Source: Nocardiopsis ansamitocini
GTDB taxonomy: Bacteria > Actinomycetota > Actinomycetes > Streptosporangiales > Streptosporangiaceae
Direction of reading: 5' to 3'
DNA length: 64,000 bases
Assembly (NCBI RefSeq): GCF_030268225.1
Contig: NZ_BSQG01000004.1
Span: forward strand, 512,359-576,358
In this document: positions 1 through 9,058 of the stretch, in pieces
Numbering within the stretch: position 1 is the stretch's first letter
Layout of the letters: the number at the start of each line of letters is the position of its first letter
The notes under the pieces: generated by a model
Seen by the model: the letters and a program-made list of their open reading frames with translations, nothing else
Told to the model about the DNA's origin: nothing
The model's database searches: none
Translations under genes and position numbers: made by a program

Positions 1-1
1 A

Positions 2-520
2 CACGTCTGGACCTGGTTCGGTGACGCCGACCGCTATACCCGCCTGCGTCTTCGATCCGCGCGGACCTTCAGCGCCGACCTCGCCACCCGTCCGGAACGT
101 TACCTCGCCGCCGCCCTGCCCTCCCTGCCCTTCGCCGACCGTTCCTTCGACCTCGTCCTCAGCTCGCACCTGCTGTTCTCCTACGGGGCCACCCTCGACG
201 AGGCGTTCCACCTCGCCGCCCTCCTCGAACTCGCCAGGGTGGCCCGCAAGCAGGTCCGGCTCTTCCCCGTCGTACTGCACACCAGCAACCGGCCCTACCC
301 CGCACTCGACAGGCTCAGGCAGCGCCTCCACGACTCCACCATCCCCACCCGCCTGGAACCGGTCGGATACGAGTTCCAGCCGGGCGGCAACCAGGTCCTC
401 ATACTCGACTGCACCCACCACGACCCCCTTCCGGGCACGACCGCCGCCATACACACACCCCACCTGATCGATCCGACCCGATGGAGGCACCTGGAAACGC
501 CCCGCTCCACCCCGTCATGA
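2..520 (+). CDS. SAM-dependent methyltransferase-like protein, C-terminal part
   Basis: The reading frame is open from the left edge of the window, so the N-terminus and the glycine-rich SAM loop are outside. What remains (172 residues) resembles the second half of a class I methyltransferase: LPFADRSFDLVLSSHLLF is the usual acidic segment and strand 4 of that fold, followed by a helix and a VARKQVRLFPV strand. No substrate can be assigned. It runs towards the distal end of CRISPR array 1, from which it is separated by about 310 bases, and has no visible link to the Cas genes. Confident as a real, truncated-by-window gene; moderately confident of the family. Confidence 0.6.
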   Translation, partial: HVWTWFGDADRYTRLRLRSARTFSADLATRPERYLAAALPSLPFADRSFDLVLSSHLLFSYGATLDEAFHLAALLELARVARKQVRLFPVVLHTSNRPYPALDRLRQRLHDSTIPTRLEPVGYEFQPGGNQVLILDCTHHDPLPGTTAAIHTPHLIDPTRWRHLETPRSTPS

Positions 521-831
521 CCCGGACCCGCACAGGCGGCCCCTCCCGAACGGCTCCGGAAGGAGGCGCACCTCATGAGGAATGGTGGGGCAAGGCCAAC
601 CAGGGGCTTCCCCCATCACCGGGAAACGGTTCCGATGCGCCCGTGTATCCGGGGGCCGGGCCTCCTCCTTGTCCTGGTTCGCCGCGGACTGCTCAGACCA
701 CGGCGGCCAACGCATCGGACGTCTCGGGGCCGGCGCAGGCATGGGCGCGCTCGAAGTGATCGAGGTAGGGGCGGGCCAACGGCCAATCGTCTTGGTCGTC
801 GTGCGGGGTGCGGGTGGGACAGGGCTCCAGG
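521..831. other. Intergenic stretch without a recognisable gene
   Basis: No reading frame with protein-like composition is seen on either strand. This is the trailer side (distal end) of CRISPR array 1. I see no further repeat copies, hairpin terminator or promoter that I can support. Confidence 0.5.
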
Positions 832-3118
832 GACCAACCCCCGCGTGTGCGGGGAGCACGAAGTCCTGTGTGTTGAGCGAGTGGATGCCTGAGACCAACC
901 CCCGCGTGTGCGGGGAGCACGAAGTCCTGTGTGTTGAGCGAGTGGATGCCTGAGACCAACCCCCGCGTGTGCGGGGAGCACCCACTGGCAAAGGGCGACT
1001 GCCTGGTTCTGGGGGACCAACCCCCGCGTGTGCGGGGAAGCACCACATCGAGTTCGGCGCGCGGGAGATGGCGGCGGACCAACCCCCGCGTGTGCGGGGA
1101 GCACGGACAGGTCCCGGGCAAGGGCCTGGGCCTGAAGGACCAACCCCCGCGTGTGCGGGGAGCACGCAACGCCCCGGACTGCTCGGAGGGGTGCTGGGGA
1201 CCAACCCCCGCGTGTGCGGGGAGCACCTGGTGGCCCGTCAGTGGTCGCGGATGCTGGCGTGACCAACCCCCGCGTGTGCGGGGAGCACTCCAGCCGGTCG
1301 CGGCCGCCCGAACGGGTGGAGGACCAACCCCCGCGTGTGCGGGGAGCACCGGTGGAGCCCAGAGACTTCCCCACCAAGGACGGACCAACCCCCGCGTGTG
1401 CGGGGAGCACTGAGTAGAGGCTGACCTAGTCGATGGCGGGGTGGACCAACCCCCGCGTGTGCGGGGAGCACGGTACGTGATGGAGGGCTGCGGCCTGTTC
1501 CGGGGACCAACCCCCGCGTGTGCGGGGAGCACTTGAGGGCGTCGAGGTCCTTCGCGGCGCTCGCGGACCAACCCCCGCGTGTGCGGGGAGCACTACTCCC
1601 GGCAGTACGCCACCAACAAGGGCGCGGACCAACCCCCGCGTGTGCGGGGAGCACGGTGGGTGATTGCCCAGACACGGACTCCGTCGAGACCAACCCCCGC
1701 GTGTGCGGGGAGCACGGGGTGACGATTCGGGGGTCGGTCTGGGCGACCGACCAACCCCCGCGTGTGCGGGGAGCACGCGATCTGCGCGTCGCGCCCGGCC
1801 ACGATCATCGACCAACCCCCGCGTGTGCGGGGAGCACTTCCGGTAAAGTCGCCCGCCCTTTGATTATCATGACCAACCCCCGCGTGTGCGGGGAGCACGG
1901 CGTCCTCGGCTGCGCCTGCCACGTCGCCCAGGACCAACCCCCGCGTGTGCGGGGAGCACTGTATGAGACGAACGGGGTCACGGCTGTGGCCGGACCAACC
2001 CCCGCGTGTGCGGGGAGCACACGTTTCAGGTATGACTGTGCGTGACATAGCGGGACCAACCCCCGCGTGTGCGGGGAGCACCGGCGTTTCCATTTCGTCG
2101 GGCGAACTTCTCGTGACCAACCCCCGCGTGTGCGGGGAGCACGGCCCCGACAGGCGTCGCGCGGCCGAAGGCGCGGACCAACCCCCGCGTGTGCGGGGAG
2201 CACGGTGGTCGCCGCGCCGTACTGATGGGGCGCGGAGACCAACCCCCGCGTGTGCGGGGAGCACCTCAAGCGCTCGCGTACCAGCGGTCACATCCAGGAC
2301 CAACCCCCGCGTGTGCGGGGAGCACCGCACGCGGGGATGGACCTTCGTCAGTAGTCGGGACCAACCCCCGCGTGTGCGGGGAGCACCCACCTGCTACCAC
2401 AAGTGCGATCCGCGACCAGGACCAACCCCCGCGTGTGCGGGGAGCACGCGGGGTCGTCGCTCAGGGGAATGCCGGTGCGGGACCAACCCCCGCGTGTGCG
2501 GGGAGCACAAGATCGCTGAGGTGGGGTGCAGAAAGGACGCGGACCAACCCCCGCGTGTGCGGGGAGCACCTCCCCGGCCGGGCACGGTGACCACCGAGAG
2601 AGGACCAACCCCCGCGTGTGCGGGGAGCACGCATATGCTCCTGATCCCCCGATGGACATCGGGGACCAACCCCCGCGTGTGCGGGGAGCACGCCAGGTCG
2701 GTGCCGGCCAGCACGTGGATCCCGGACCAACCCCCGCGTGTGCGGGGAGCACGGGTTGAGGACCCGCTCGGGGTGGCCCGACAGGGACCAACCCCCGCGT
2801 GTGCGGGGAGCACCGTCTGGGTGCGCCCGTCCAGGGTGAGGGTTCCGACCAACCCCCGCGTGTGCGGGGAGCACCAGGTCGGCGACGCCCACGGCGAGGC
2901 GGGGGCGGACCAACCCCCGCGTGTGCGGGGAGCACCTTGGTGGCAGCAGTCACCGTAGAATCGCGAGGGACCAACCCCCGCGTGTGCGGGGAGCACCCGA
3001 GGGGTCCGACAGGGGTCCGGCGGGGTCTGGACCAACCCCCGCGTGTGCGGGGAGCACAGCTGGCCAGGAGACTGGAGGAGGTCCAGCGCAGACCAACCCC
3101 CGCGTGTGCGGGGAGCAC
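832..3118 (-). CRISPR. Type I-E CRISPR array 1, 38 repeats and 37 spacers
   Basis: Repeats of 28 bp start at 832, 893, 954 and so on every 61-62 bases to 3091, separated by spacers of about 33 bases. Read on the minus strand, the repeat starts GTGCTCCCC, forms the hairpin CCCCGC-ACAC-GCGGGG and ends GTTGGTC, the form cut by Cas6e. The crRNA sense is therefore the minus strand and the leader lies at the right end, next to the cas genes. The fourth repeat (1015-1043) has one extra A. The two most leader-distal spacers (860-892 and 921-953) are identical. The third spacer from the leader (2936-2968) is present with one difference in array 2. The base after the repeat is C in 26 of 37 spacers. 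Protein-like frames through the array are repeat artefacts. Confidence 0.98.
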
Positions 3119-3160
3119 CCTTCGCGACCTGCAGCAACGCAAGCCGTTATAGATTTTTAA
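3119..3160 (-). promoter_or_regulatory. Leader core of CRISPR array 1
   Basis: These 42 bases adjoin the first repeat of array 1. Read on the minus strand they match the bases in front of array 2 (13011-13052) at 37 of 42 positions, with TTAAAAATCTATAACGGC and GCAGGTCGCGAAGG identical. Such conservation next to the repeat is expected of the leader where Cas1-Cas2 inserts new spacers and from which the array is transcribed. Both arrays should therefore be able to acquire spacers with the same Cas1-Cas2. Confidence 0.85.
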
Positions 3161-3345
3161 TCTTAGGGATTTCGAATAAAATAGACCTAAATGGTTCAAA
3201 TTTACCGGTTTCACCGAAGCACTTCACCACAGCGCCTTGAACGAGCATCCCGCCCCTCCTACGCAGCTTGAACACTGCTGGCCATTCCATCCCACTTTGA
3301 GTATCGACGAACCAGCCCAGCCCTTCCACCCCTTCAACGTTTCGA
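3147..3345 (-). pseudogene. Decayed second copy of cas2e beside array 1
   Basis: Read on the minus strand, this segment follows the 3' half of the intact cas2 gene at 12704-13024. The block GTTCGTCGAT is identical, followed by CTCAA, GGG, TGG, GCC and GTGTT in the same order with small indels, and upstream a GTGGAA...GCTG...TGG block. The frame ends IKNL-stop in the leader exactly as intact Cas2 ends VKNL-stop. In protein terms a D-x-Q-x-G...W-x-AV pattern is shared. The 5' half cannot be aligned and no start is evident, so it is a relic. It implies that a cas2-leader-array unit was duplicated and inverted. Seen by eye, not by a scored alignment. Confidence 0.6.
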
Positions 3346-3468
3346 CTCACAGGGCACTCCCTCACGACTTGGCACAACCATTGAAGATGCCCCCGCATCG
3401 CCAAAACGAGCAAAATATGACATTTGACCACCCAGGGGGAGAGTGAGTTCCTCGGAAGCTATCGAAGT

Positions 3469-3474
3469 TAGGAT
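3469..3474 (+). promoter_or_regulatory. Probable -10 element (TAGGAT) in front of the degenerate mini-array
   Basis: TAGGAT fits the actinomycete vegetative -10 consensus and lies 14 bases before the first degenerate repeat (3488), so a transcript would start near 3481 and enter that repeat almost at once. The -35 region is poor (GAGTTC near 3446), which is common in actinomycetes. Transcription from here could give both the small guide RNA and the cas operon messenger. Confidence 0.4.
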
Positions 3475-3487
3475 CGAGAGCGCTAGC

Positions 3488-3578
3488 AACTTCCTCGCAC
3501 GCGCGAGGGTGGGCCAAGCCGCTGCTGATTGACGCGGCCAGCCGATAGCACAGCTCCCTGCACGCGCGGGGGTTAAAT
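3488..3578 (+). ncRNA. Degenerate mini-CRISPR upstream of cas3, candidate Cas-regulating guide RNA (CreR type)
   Basis: Two copies related to the CRISPR repeat, at 3488-3515 (19 of 28 positions) and 3551-3578 (20 of 28), lie in the orientation of array 2 and enclose a 35-base spacer (3516-3550). The hairpin is kept: in the first copy the pair at repeat positions 8/19 changes from C-G to T-A, a compensating double change; in the second, position 9 gives a G-U pair. Both have loop ACGC instead of ACAC. Cas6e could thus still release a crRNA-like guide. Guide positions 1-18 (counted after the PAM-derived base) match 3612-3629, just before cas3, except at 3, 6 and 17; position 6 is one that type I-E Cascade flips out. 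Partial matching that allows binding without Cas3 cleavage is the known mode of CreR autorepression. Alternative: a relic array with a chance match. Confidence 0.55.
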
Positions 3579-3608
3579 CAGCGGAGTGACCGAATCTGGC
3601 ATTTAGCG

Positions 3609-3643
3609 AACAGTCGATGCTGATTGATGTAATTTACTTGCCA
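3609..3643 (+). promoter_or_regulatory. Partial protospacer with AAC PAM over the cas3 start region
   Basis: AAC at 3609-3611 would be the PAM, and 3612-3643 the 32-base protospacer for the mini-array guide, ending at the first base of the cas3 ATG. Pairing covers 15 of the first 18 positions and stops there. The stretch also contains TAATTT (3630-3635), a possible -10 element. Cascade bound here would block initiation of transcription or the start of the cas operon. Confidence 0.45.
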
Positions 3644-6600
3644 TGTCCTTTCGCCGCTCCCTCCAGAGAGCCACCGCCCGCACTGCCGCCCCCCAACGTG
3701 GCAACGACCGGCCTCGGGCGTTGGGCGTGGTGTGGGGCAAGTCCGAAGGACTTCCAGCCCCGTATCCCCTGATCGCGCACCTTCTCGACGCCGCCGCCAT
3801 GATCGTGGCACTGGGTAGTGACAATTTCCGGATGGGCTTCGGTGGAGCGTCCAAAGCACTGGGGCGACAGGAGCTTCTGTGCCTGGCCCTGTTGGCGGCG
3901 CTACATGACCTCGGCAAGGCCATCACCGGCTTTGCCGCCAGGGACAAAACGGCCTGGTTGGCCATGTGGAAGGGGAAACCTCCTTTTTCCGAAGGTTTCT
4001 CGCGGGCGCACACCGCCCCGGGACACGCCAGCGCCATACAGGACGGCTGGATCGCGCAGATGGTCGCCGCAGGTCCAGCTGTTAAGACCGTCATCGAATA
4101 CGTGGGGCTGGTGGTCGGTTCCCACCACGGCAAGGTCCCAGGACTGATGAACACGACCGACGCGCTCACGGCCCTGGCCGCCAGCGGTGACGCGCAGGCC
4201 GACTGGGTGTGGGTGCGCTCAGAGATCGCACACACCGTATGGCAGGCGTTGGGCAGCCCGATGTTCTCGGCGGATGAGGACGAACGCTCAAGTCGCGCCC
4301 TGGCGGTGGCGGGGGCCTGCGGGATGGTGCAGTGGGCCGACTGGATCGTTTCCCAGGAGTCCTACATCCAGCGCCGCATGGAGCATCTGCCCGGGCCACG
4401 GGGGTGGACGGTCGAGGCCGCCCGAGCGTTCTTCGAGTCGGGAATCGAGGCAGCGGCCGCCGAACTCAAACGCATCGGTGTACGGCCGTTGAAGCTGCAG
4501 AAGCAGACGTTCGTTGAGCGCTTCGGTTTTGAGCCGCGCGGGGTGCAGCTTTCCCTGCGACAGGAGCTGGCACCCATGATCACCGGGCCTGGTCTGCTGG
4601 TCATCACCGACCGTACGGGTGCGGGCAAGACCCAAGCCTCCTTGGATGCCTTCTCCATGATGCGCGAGCGGCTCAACGAAGAAAGAGGGCTGTTGTTCGT
4701 CTTGCCGACGATGGCCACCACCGACGCGATGTTCGGGCGGGTCGTGAAAGACATGCGGCGGACTCTGGGCGAGGATGCCACGGTTGAGCTCCTGCATTCC
4801 ATGGCCAGTTTCTCCGAAGAGGCCGCCCGGCTGTTGGAGAGAAGACCCGGTACTGCCGAGGCCGTGGGTGGAGCCGCGATGGACAAAGCGGTGATCGAGT
4901 CCGACTGTGAGCGGGGCAGCCCTTACCGGTCGAAGTGGATGTCGCAAGGGGCGCGGCGTCTGCACGCCACGGTCGGGGTGTGCACTATCGACCAACTGCT
5001 CGCGATCTCCCTGCCTTCGCGTTTCCAACCGCTGCGCATGGCCGGTCTGCGCGACAAGGTCGTCGTGATCGACGAGGCCCACACCTGTGACGCCTACTCC
5101 CAGAGCCTGCTGCGGCGCACACTCATGTGGCTGGGGGCCATCGGGGTTCCGGTGATCGTGCTCTCGGCGACGCTGCCCGACAAGTTGACGCGATCTCTTC
5201 GTGACTCCTATGACGTGGGTGCCGCTTGTTGGCGGCGTATCAACGGTCTGGGCACGGTGGAGCAGTCGGGGCATGAGCAGCGGGCTCCTTACCCCGGCTG
5301 GCTCTACTACGACGCCCGGTCGGCGCGTACCCAGGTACGGCACTCTCCCGTGGGTGAGGTCGCCCAGCTCTCGTTTCGCCTGCACGCAATGGAACTCGCT
5401 GAGCGCGATCTGGCCAAGCGGGGGGTGCAGATGGCGGAGCGTTGCCGAAGTGTTCTGGACGCGATTTTCGCGCCTGGGGGGCAGGGAAACGCGTTGATCG
5501 TGGTCAACACGGTCACTGCGGCCCAGGCGCTGGCGGTGCGGTTGCGCGCGCAAGCCCCGGCCGATTGCCGGGTGGAGCTGCTGCACGCACGTTTTCCTGT
5601 GGGAGAGCGCGGTCGGCGCACGGACCGGCTGGAGCAGCAATTCGGCAAACCCGGCTCGCGGGACTCCGAGCAGCGTCTGGCGCGGCCACGCCGCTCGATC
5701 CTGGTGGCGACATCGGTTGTCGAGCAGTCCTTGGATTGGGACTTCGACGTGGTGATCAGCGAGCTGGCGCCGATGTCGCTGCTCTTCCAGCGCGCGGGCC
5801 GTGCCCACCGCCACCGCTCTGGCGGCCAGATTCCGCGTGCGTGGCGTCAGTGGTCGGTGCACGTGTTGGCGGGGATCGAGCAGGGGCTCCCGGTGGAGGC
5901 CGTCCCTTACCCTCTCGACGAGCTCATGGCCACGTGGGAAGCCCTTGAGGAACGCACGGGCAACGGGCTGGAAGCAGCTGCGGGCCTTCCTGGTCGTCTG
6001 GTCGAGGTTCCCACCGGTGTGCAGGAACTGGTGGAGCGGGCCACTCGCGACCAGTTGTGGCTGTGTTCGGAGGATGAGCGTTTCGCCGAGGCGGCGATGG
6101 CGTGCTGGAGCGAGGCCACGGTGCAGGCCGGGCAAGGCGAGCAGGTCGTCATCCCCCGCCCCGATCTTCGGGTCAAGGATCTTCACAAGCTGACCAGTGC
6201 TTCTGAGGACGTCGAAACGATCCTCACCACACGGCTGGGTGCTGACAGCGTGCGGCTGCTGCCGGTGTGGACCAAGGACGACCAAATGTTTTTGGATGCC
6301 GACTGCACGCTGCCGATGCCTCAGGTCCCAGAAGAAGAGGACGAGGAGAAGCCCGGTCGTAAGAAAAAGCGCAAGCGGGTCGACCAGGAGATCGTGTGGA
6401 GCATCGTCAAGCACACCATCTCCGCGCGTTCGGCCTTTTGGCACGAGGAAGCCCGATCGCCTTCTCCCGGTTGGTTCGACAGAGACCCCGCTCTGGAGCG
6501 CGTGGTCACCGTCGAGTTCGAACGCACAGCGACCGACCACCGCATCGCCGACACCGATGTCACCATCACCGGCCACGCTCCGGTTCACCCGATCAGCGCC

Positions 6601-6663
6601 TACCGGGTGTTGCTCTCGGAGGATCTGGGCCTGTTCGCCGCGTTCTCACGCCGCTACCGCTAG
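3643..6663 (+). CDS. cas3: CRISPR-associated helicase-nuclease Cas3
   Basis: Cas3 is the single-strand DNA nuclease and ATP-driven helicase recruited when Cascade binds a target. The 1006-residue protein has an N-terminal HD nuclease domain (His46 in PLIAHLLD; His88-Asp89 in LHDLGK). A DExH helicase follows: Walker A TGAGKT near residue 325, DEAH at 477-480 and SAT at 508-510, then a second RecA-like domain with QRAGRAHRH (motif VI) and a C-terminal accessory domain. Length and order fit type I-E Cas3. The ATG has only a weak upstream ribosome site. It opens the cas operon; the next gene starts 14 bases after its stop. The start region is the apparent target of the degenerate guide at 3488-3578. 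Confidence 0.96.
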   Translation: MSFRRSLQRATARTAAPQRGNDRPRALGVVWGKSEGLPAPYPLIAHLLDAAAMIVALGSDNFRMGFGGASKALGRQELLCLALLAALHDLGKAITGFAARDKTAWLAMWKGKPPFSEGFSRAHTAPGHASAIQDGWIAQMVAAGPAVKTVIEYVGLVVGSHHGKVPGLMNTTDALTALAASGDAQADWVWVRSEIAHTVWQALGSPMFSADEDERSSRALAVAGACGMVQWADWIVSQESYIQRRMEHLPGPRGWTVEAARAFFESGIEAAAAELKRIGVRPLKLQKQTFVERFGFEPRGVQLSLRQELAPMITGPGLLVITDRTGAGKTQASLDAFSMMRERLNEERGLLFVLPTMATTDAMFGRVVKDMRRTLGEDATVELLHSMASFSEEAARLLERRPGTAEAVGGAAMDKAVIESDCERGSPYRSKWMSQGARRLHATVGVCTIDQLLAISLPSRFQPLRMAGLRDKVVVIDEAHTCDAYSQSLLRRTLMWLGAIGVPVIVLSATLPDKLTRSLRDSYDVGAACWRRINGLGTVEQSGHEQRAPYPGWLYYDARSARTQVRHSPVGEVAQLSFRLHAMELAERDLAKRGVQMAERCRSVLDAIFAPGGQGNALIVVNTVTAAQALAVRLRAQAPADCRVELLHARFPVGERGRRTDRLEQQFGKPGSRDSEQRLARPRRSILVATSVVEQSLDWDFDVVISELAPMSLLFQRAGRAHRHRSGGQIPRAWRQWSVHVLAGIEQGLPVEAVPYPLDELMATWEALEERTGNGLEAAAGLPGRLVEVPTGVQELVERATRDQLWLCSEDERFAEAAMACWSEATVQAGQGEQVVIPRPDLRVKDLHKLTSASEDVETILTTRLGADSVRLLPVWTKDDQMFLDADCTLPMPQVPEEEDEEKPGRKKKRKRVDQEIVWSIVKHTISARSAFWHEEARSPSPGWFDRDPALERVVTVEFERTATDHRIADTDVTITGHAPVHPISAYRVLLSEDLGLFAAFSRRYR

Positions 6664-6677
6664 CAAAGGCACCCCTC

Positions 6678-8312
6678 TTGGACGACTACGACTACAGCCT
6701 GCGCCATTGCCCATGGCTGCCTCGCCGCCACTTCAACAGGGACACCGTGGAAGGAGGTTTGCAGTCCCTTTTCACCACGGCCCAGCACACGATCGACATC
6801 GTGGCACCCACCCCTCCGGCTTATGGGGCCGTGTGGCTGGTACTGACCACGCTGACGTATCGCATCACCGGCCTGGACCGACAAGACACCCCGCAGGAGT
6901 GGGAGAAGCGCCGCGACGCCTGGTATCGCCATGGCACCTTCACGTCCGTCCCCCCTGAGCTGCGCGACTCCGCCGGCGGTGCGGCGGAGAGCAACCCGGT
7001 CGAGGAATACTTCGAGCGCTACGCCGATGCTTTCTTCCTCTTCGGGGACAAGCCCTTCCTGCAGGATCGACGCCTTGCCGCTGAGTGCAAGCAGACCTCG
7101 GGGGTCAACAAGTTCGTGTTGGGCCGCCCCACCGGTGTCAACTCGGCCACGTGGTGGACACGCCACCACAAGGACAAACAGACCCCGATTCCCCCTGCGG
7201 AGGCCATCTGGTGGTTGCTGGTGCAGTGGTACTACGGTGCTGCCGGCCAGATCACCGCACGCGAGGTCGACGGCAAGTCCTCTTCCTCATCACGGTCAGG
7301 CATGCTGCGCGGGAGCATGGTCTACATCCCGCGCGGCAAGACCTTGTTCGAGAGCCTTTTGCGATCTCTGGTGCCTCCGGGAGAAGCCGCACCCGACCCG
7401 GGTGTGGCGGCGTTCGCCGACGAGTGCCCCTGGGAGTGGGAGGCCTGGCCCTCCCCCGGGCGGCCCGCTCTACAGCCGGGTGGGATGTGTGCGCTGTTGA
7501 GCGCGGTGCACAACCATTCGATGCTGCTGGTACGCGACGACAACGGCGATGTCGCCGATGTCTATCGCACGTGGGCCTACCGCAACCCGTGGCCCGCGCT
7601 CAAGAAGATCCCGTTTTTGAGTTACGAGCATTCCAAAGGCAACACCCGCAAGGCCAATCCCTCCCGCGCACTCTGGCGTGAACTCGACGCGCTTCTCCCC
7701 AGCGCGCGCAACAACGCGCAACCGAGCCGCGACGGCTATCTCCCTCCCGCGTTCCTGGCCGAACGGCCAGACGAAGGCATCGGGATCGCAGGTCTTACCG
7801 CGGTGGCCTTCCACCAGGATCCCAAAACCGTGGACTACGCCTGGTGGCTCTCCCAGACCCCTGTGGCTTTGGCTGAGTTCCTCACCGCGGCTGACGAGAA
7901 CGAGCGGGCGATGGTGGCCGCCGAGATCCAACAGCTGCTGCAGACCTTCGACACCGAGGCGTGGCTCCTGCGTAGCGCGCTGCGCAGCGCCTGGCGCAAT
8001 GGTGTTCGCAGCGGCCCCAAGGAGAAACTCCTCGAAGCATGGCCCAACCGCGCCACCCCGCTGTTTTGGAAGCGCGCCGAAAACCTCTTCTACGGGCTTT
8101 TGTCCGGTGACCAGAGCACCGCCCCTGCTGGGGACGGTAGCCAGGGCCAGCACAGGGGCCAGCGTGCGATTCGCGCACTGACCTGTGAGATCTACGACGA
8201 GGTCACCGACCTCGTCGTGCACGCCGAGACCGCCACATCAGCTGATTACCTCCTGCGTCGCGCGGTGATCCGCCACCGCCCCCGCCTCAACCAGACCGCT
8301 CATCGAAAGTGA
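6678..8312 (+). CDS. casA: Cascade large subunit Cas8e (Cse1/CasA)
   Basis: This protein recognises the PAM and recruits Cas3 in type I-E Cascade. From the TTG at 6678 it has 544 residues, within the family range; AAAGG at 6665-6669 is a fitting ribosome site. The N-terminus (LDDYDYSLRHCPWLPRRHF) corresponds to the usual EPWIPV start of Cse1, whereas longer in-frame versions reaching 6396 would overlap cas3 deeply and add a non-conserved tail. The alternating loop-and-helix character, with a four-helix bundle at the C-terminus, fits the family. It stops four bases before the cse2 ATG. Confidence 0.9.
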   Translation: MDDYDYSLRHCPWLPRRHFNRDTVEGGLQSLFTTAQHTIDIVAPTPPAYGAVWLVLTTLTYRITGLDRQDTPQEWEKRRDAWYRHGTFTSVPPELRDSAGGAAESNPVEEYFERYADAFFLFGDKPFLQDRRLAAECKQTSGVNKFVLGRPTGVNSATWWTRHHKDKQTPIPPAEAIWWLLVQWYYGAAGQITAREVDGKSSSSSRSGMLRGSMVYIPRGKTLFESLLRSLVPPGEAAPDPGVAAFADECPWEWEAWPSPGRPALQPGGMCALLSAVHNHSMLLVRDDNGDVADVYRTWAYRNPWPALKKIPFLSYEHSKGNTRKANPSRALWRELDALLPSARNNAQPSRDGYLPPAFLAERPDEGIGIAGLTAVAFHQDPKTVDYAWWLSQTPVALAEFLTAADENERAMVAAEIQQLLQTFDTEAWLLRSALRSAWRNGVRSGPKEKLLEAWPNRATPLFWKRAENLFYGLLSGDQSTAPAGDGSQGQHRGQRAIRALTCEIYDEVTDLVVHAETATSADYLLRRAVIRHRPRLNQTAHRK

Positions 8313-8316
8313 ATCC

Positions 8317-8988
8317 ATGACCACACCACTTGCCGATACGCGTTATCGGCTGAGCGAACAGACTCTGCGTGACTTCGCCAAGGAGTTCACCGAGCTGGCG
8401 GCCTTCAACGCCTCAGCCCGCGGCGATCTGCGCACTGCGGTGCGTGCTGATCGCACCGACGCTGTTCGCGCTCAGCGCTACCTGATCAGTTGGATGCACG
8501 ACGAGTTGGGCGGTCTTCCCTCACCCCACGTGCAGGCGTCGCTGTACACCACGGCCGGTCTCATCGCGCATTTCCACAGTGCCCCGACCCTGCTCGAACG
8601 CTATGAGCGGCACCTGGAGCAAGAGAAAGAAAAGGAGGAGAAGAACGAGGAGGAGGGAGGGTTTCCTGCGTGGGTTCCCCGCCTGGACCTGGGACTGGCC
8701 CTGGGCGAGGTGCAACGCGCCCAGGAAGCCCGCCGCTCTGAGAGGCCCTCCTCGGAATCCGCCGGCCTCTCCCCCATGGAGAAGAGGCTGCAACACCTGT
8801 GCCGCTGCGACGACGAGCGGCTACGCCGGTACCTCTTCTCGGCGCTCTCCTACCTGAACTCCGCCGGCGCGGTCCTTCCTGCGTGGTGGCAGCTGGCAGA
8901 CGATCTTCGCTTCCGCGTCTACCAGCGCAACAAAGTCGCCCTGTACTGGCAGCAGTCCTTCATTTTCGCGCCCCCATGGCGCCGATGA
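8317..8988 (+). CDS. casB: Cascade small subunit Cse2 (CasB/Cas11e)
   Basis: A 223-residue, mostly helical and strongly charged protein in the position always held by Cse2 between cas8e and cas7e. Two Cse2 copies line the crRNA-target hybrid and stabilise the R-loop. The segment around residues 105-115 (EKEKEEKNEEE) is an unusual acidic/basic insertion. The family signature is seen in LLRRYLFSALSYLNSAG-like text near residues 170-190 and the basic end YQRNKVALYWQQ. The ATG lies four bases after the Cas8e stop. About 70 bases without a gene separate it from cas7e. Confidence 0.9.
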   Translation: MTTPLADTRYRLSEQTLRDFAKEFTELAAFNASARGDLRTAVRADRTDAVRAQRYLISWMHDELGGLPSPHVQASLYTTAGLIAHFHSAPTLLERYERHLEQEKEKEEKNEEEGGFPAWVPRLDLGLALGEVQRAQEARRSERPSSESAGLSPMEKRLQHLCRCDDERLRRYLFSALSYLNSAGAVLPAWWQLADDLRFRVYQRNKVALYWQQSFIFAPPWRR

Positions 8989-9058
8989 CCACACCACCGG
9001 TTTCCACCGGCGAGCACACCACCACCTCTTCATTCAACCGAAAGCGAGCACACTCCTG

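Noticed and set aside
4288..6588. A 766-codon open frame antisense to cas3
   Set aside because: Shadow of codon bias on the other strand; no ribosome site, no family resemblance, and cas3 itself is beyond doubt.
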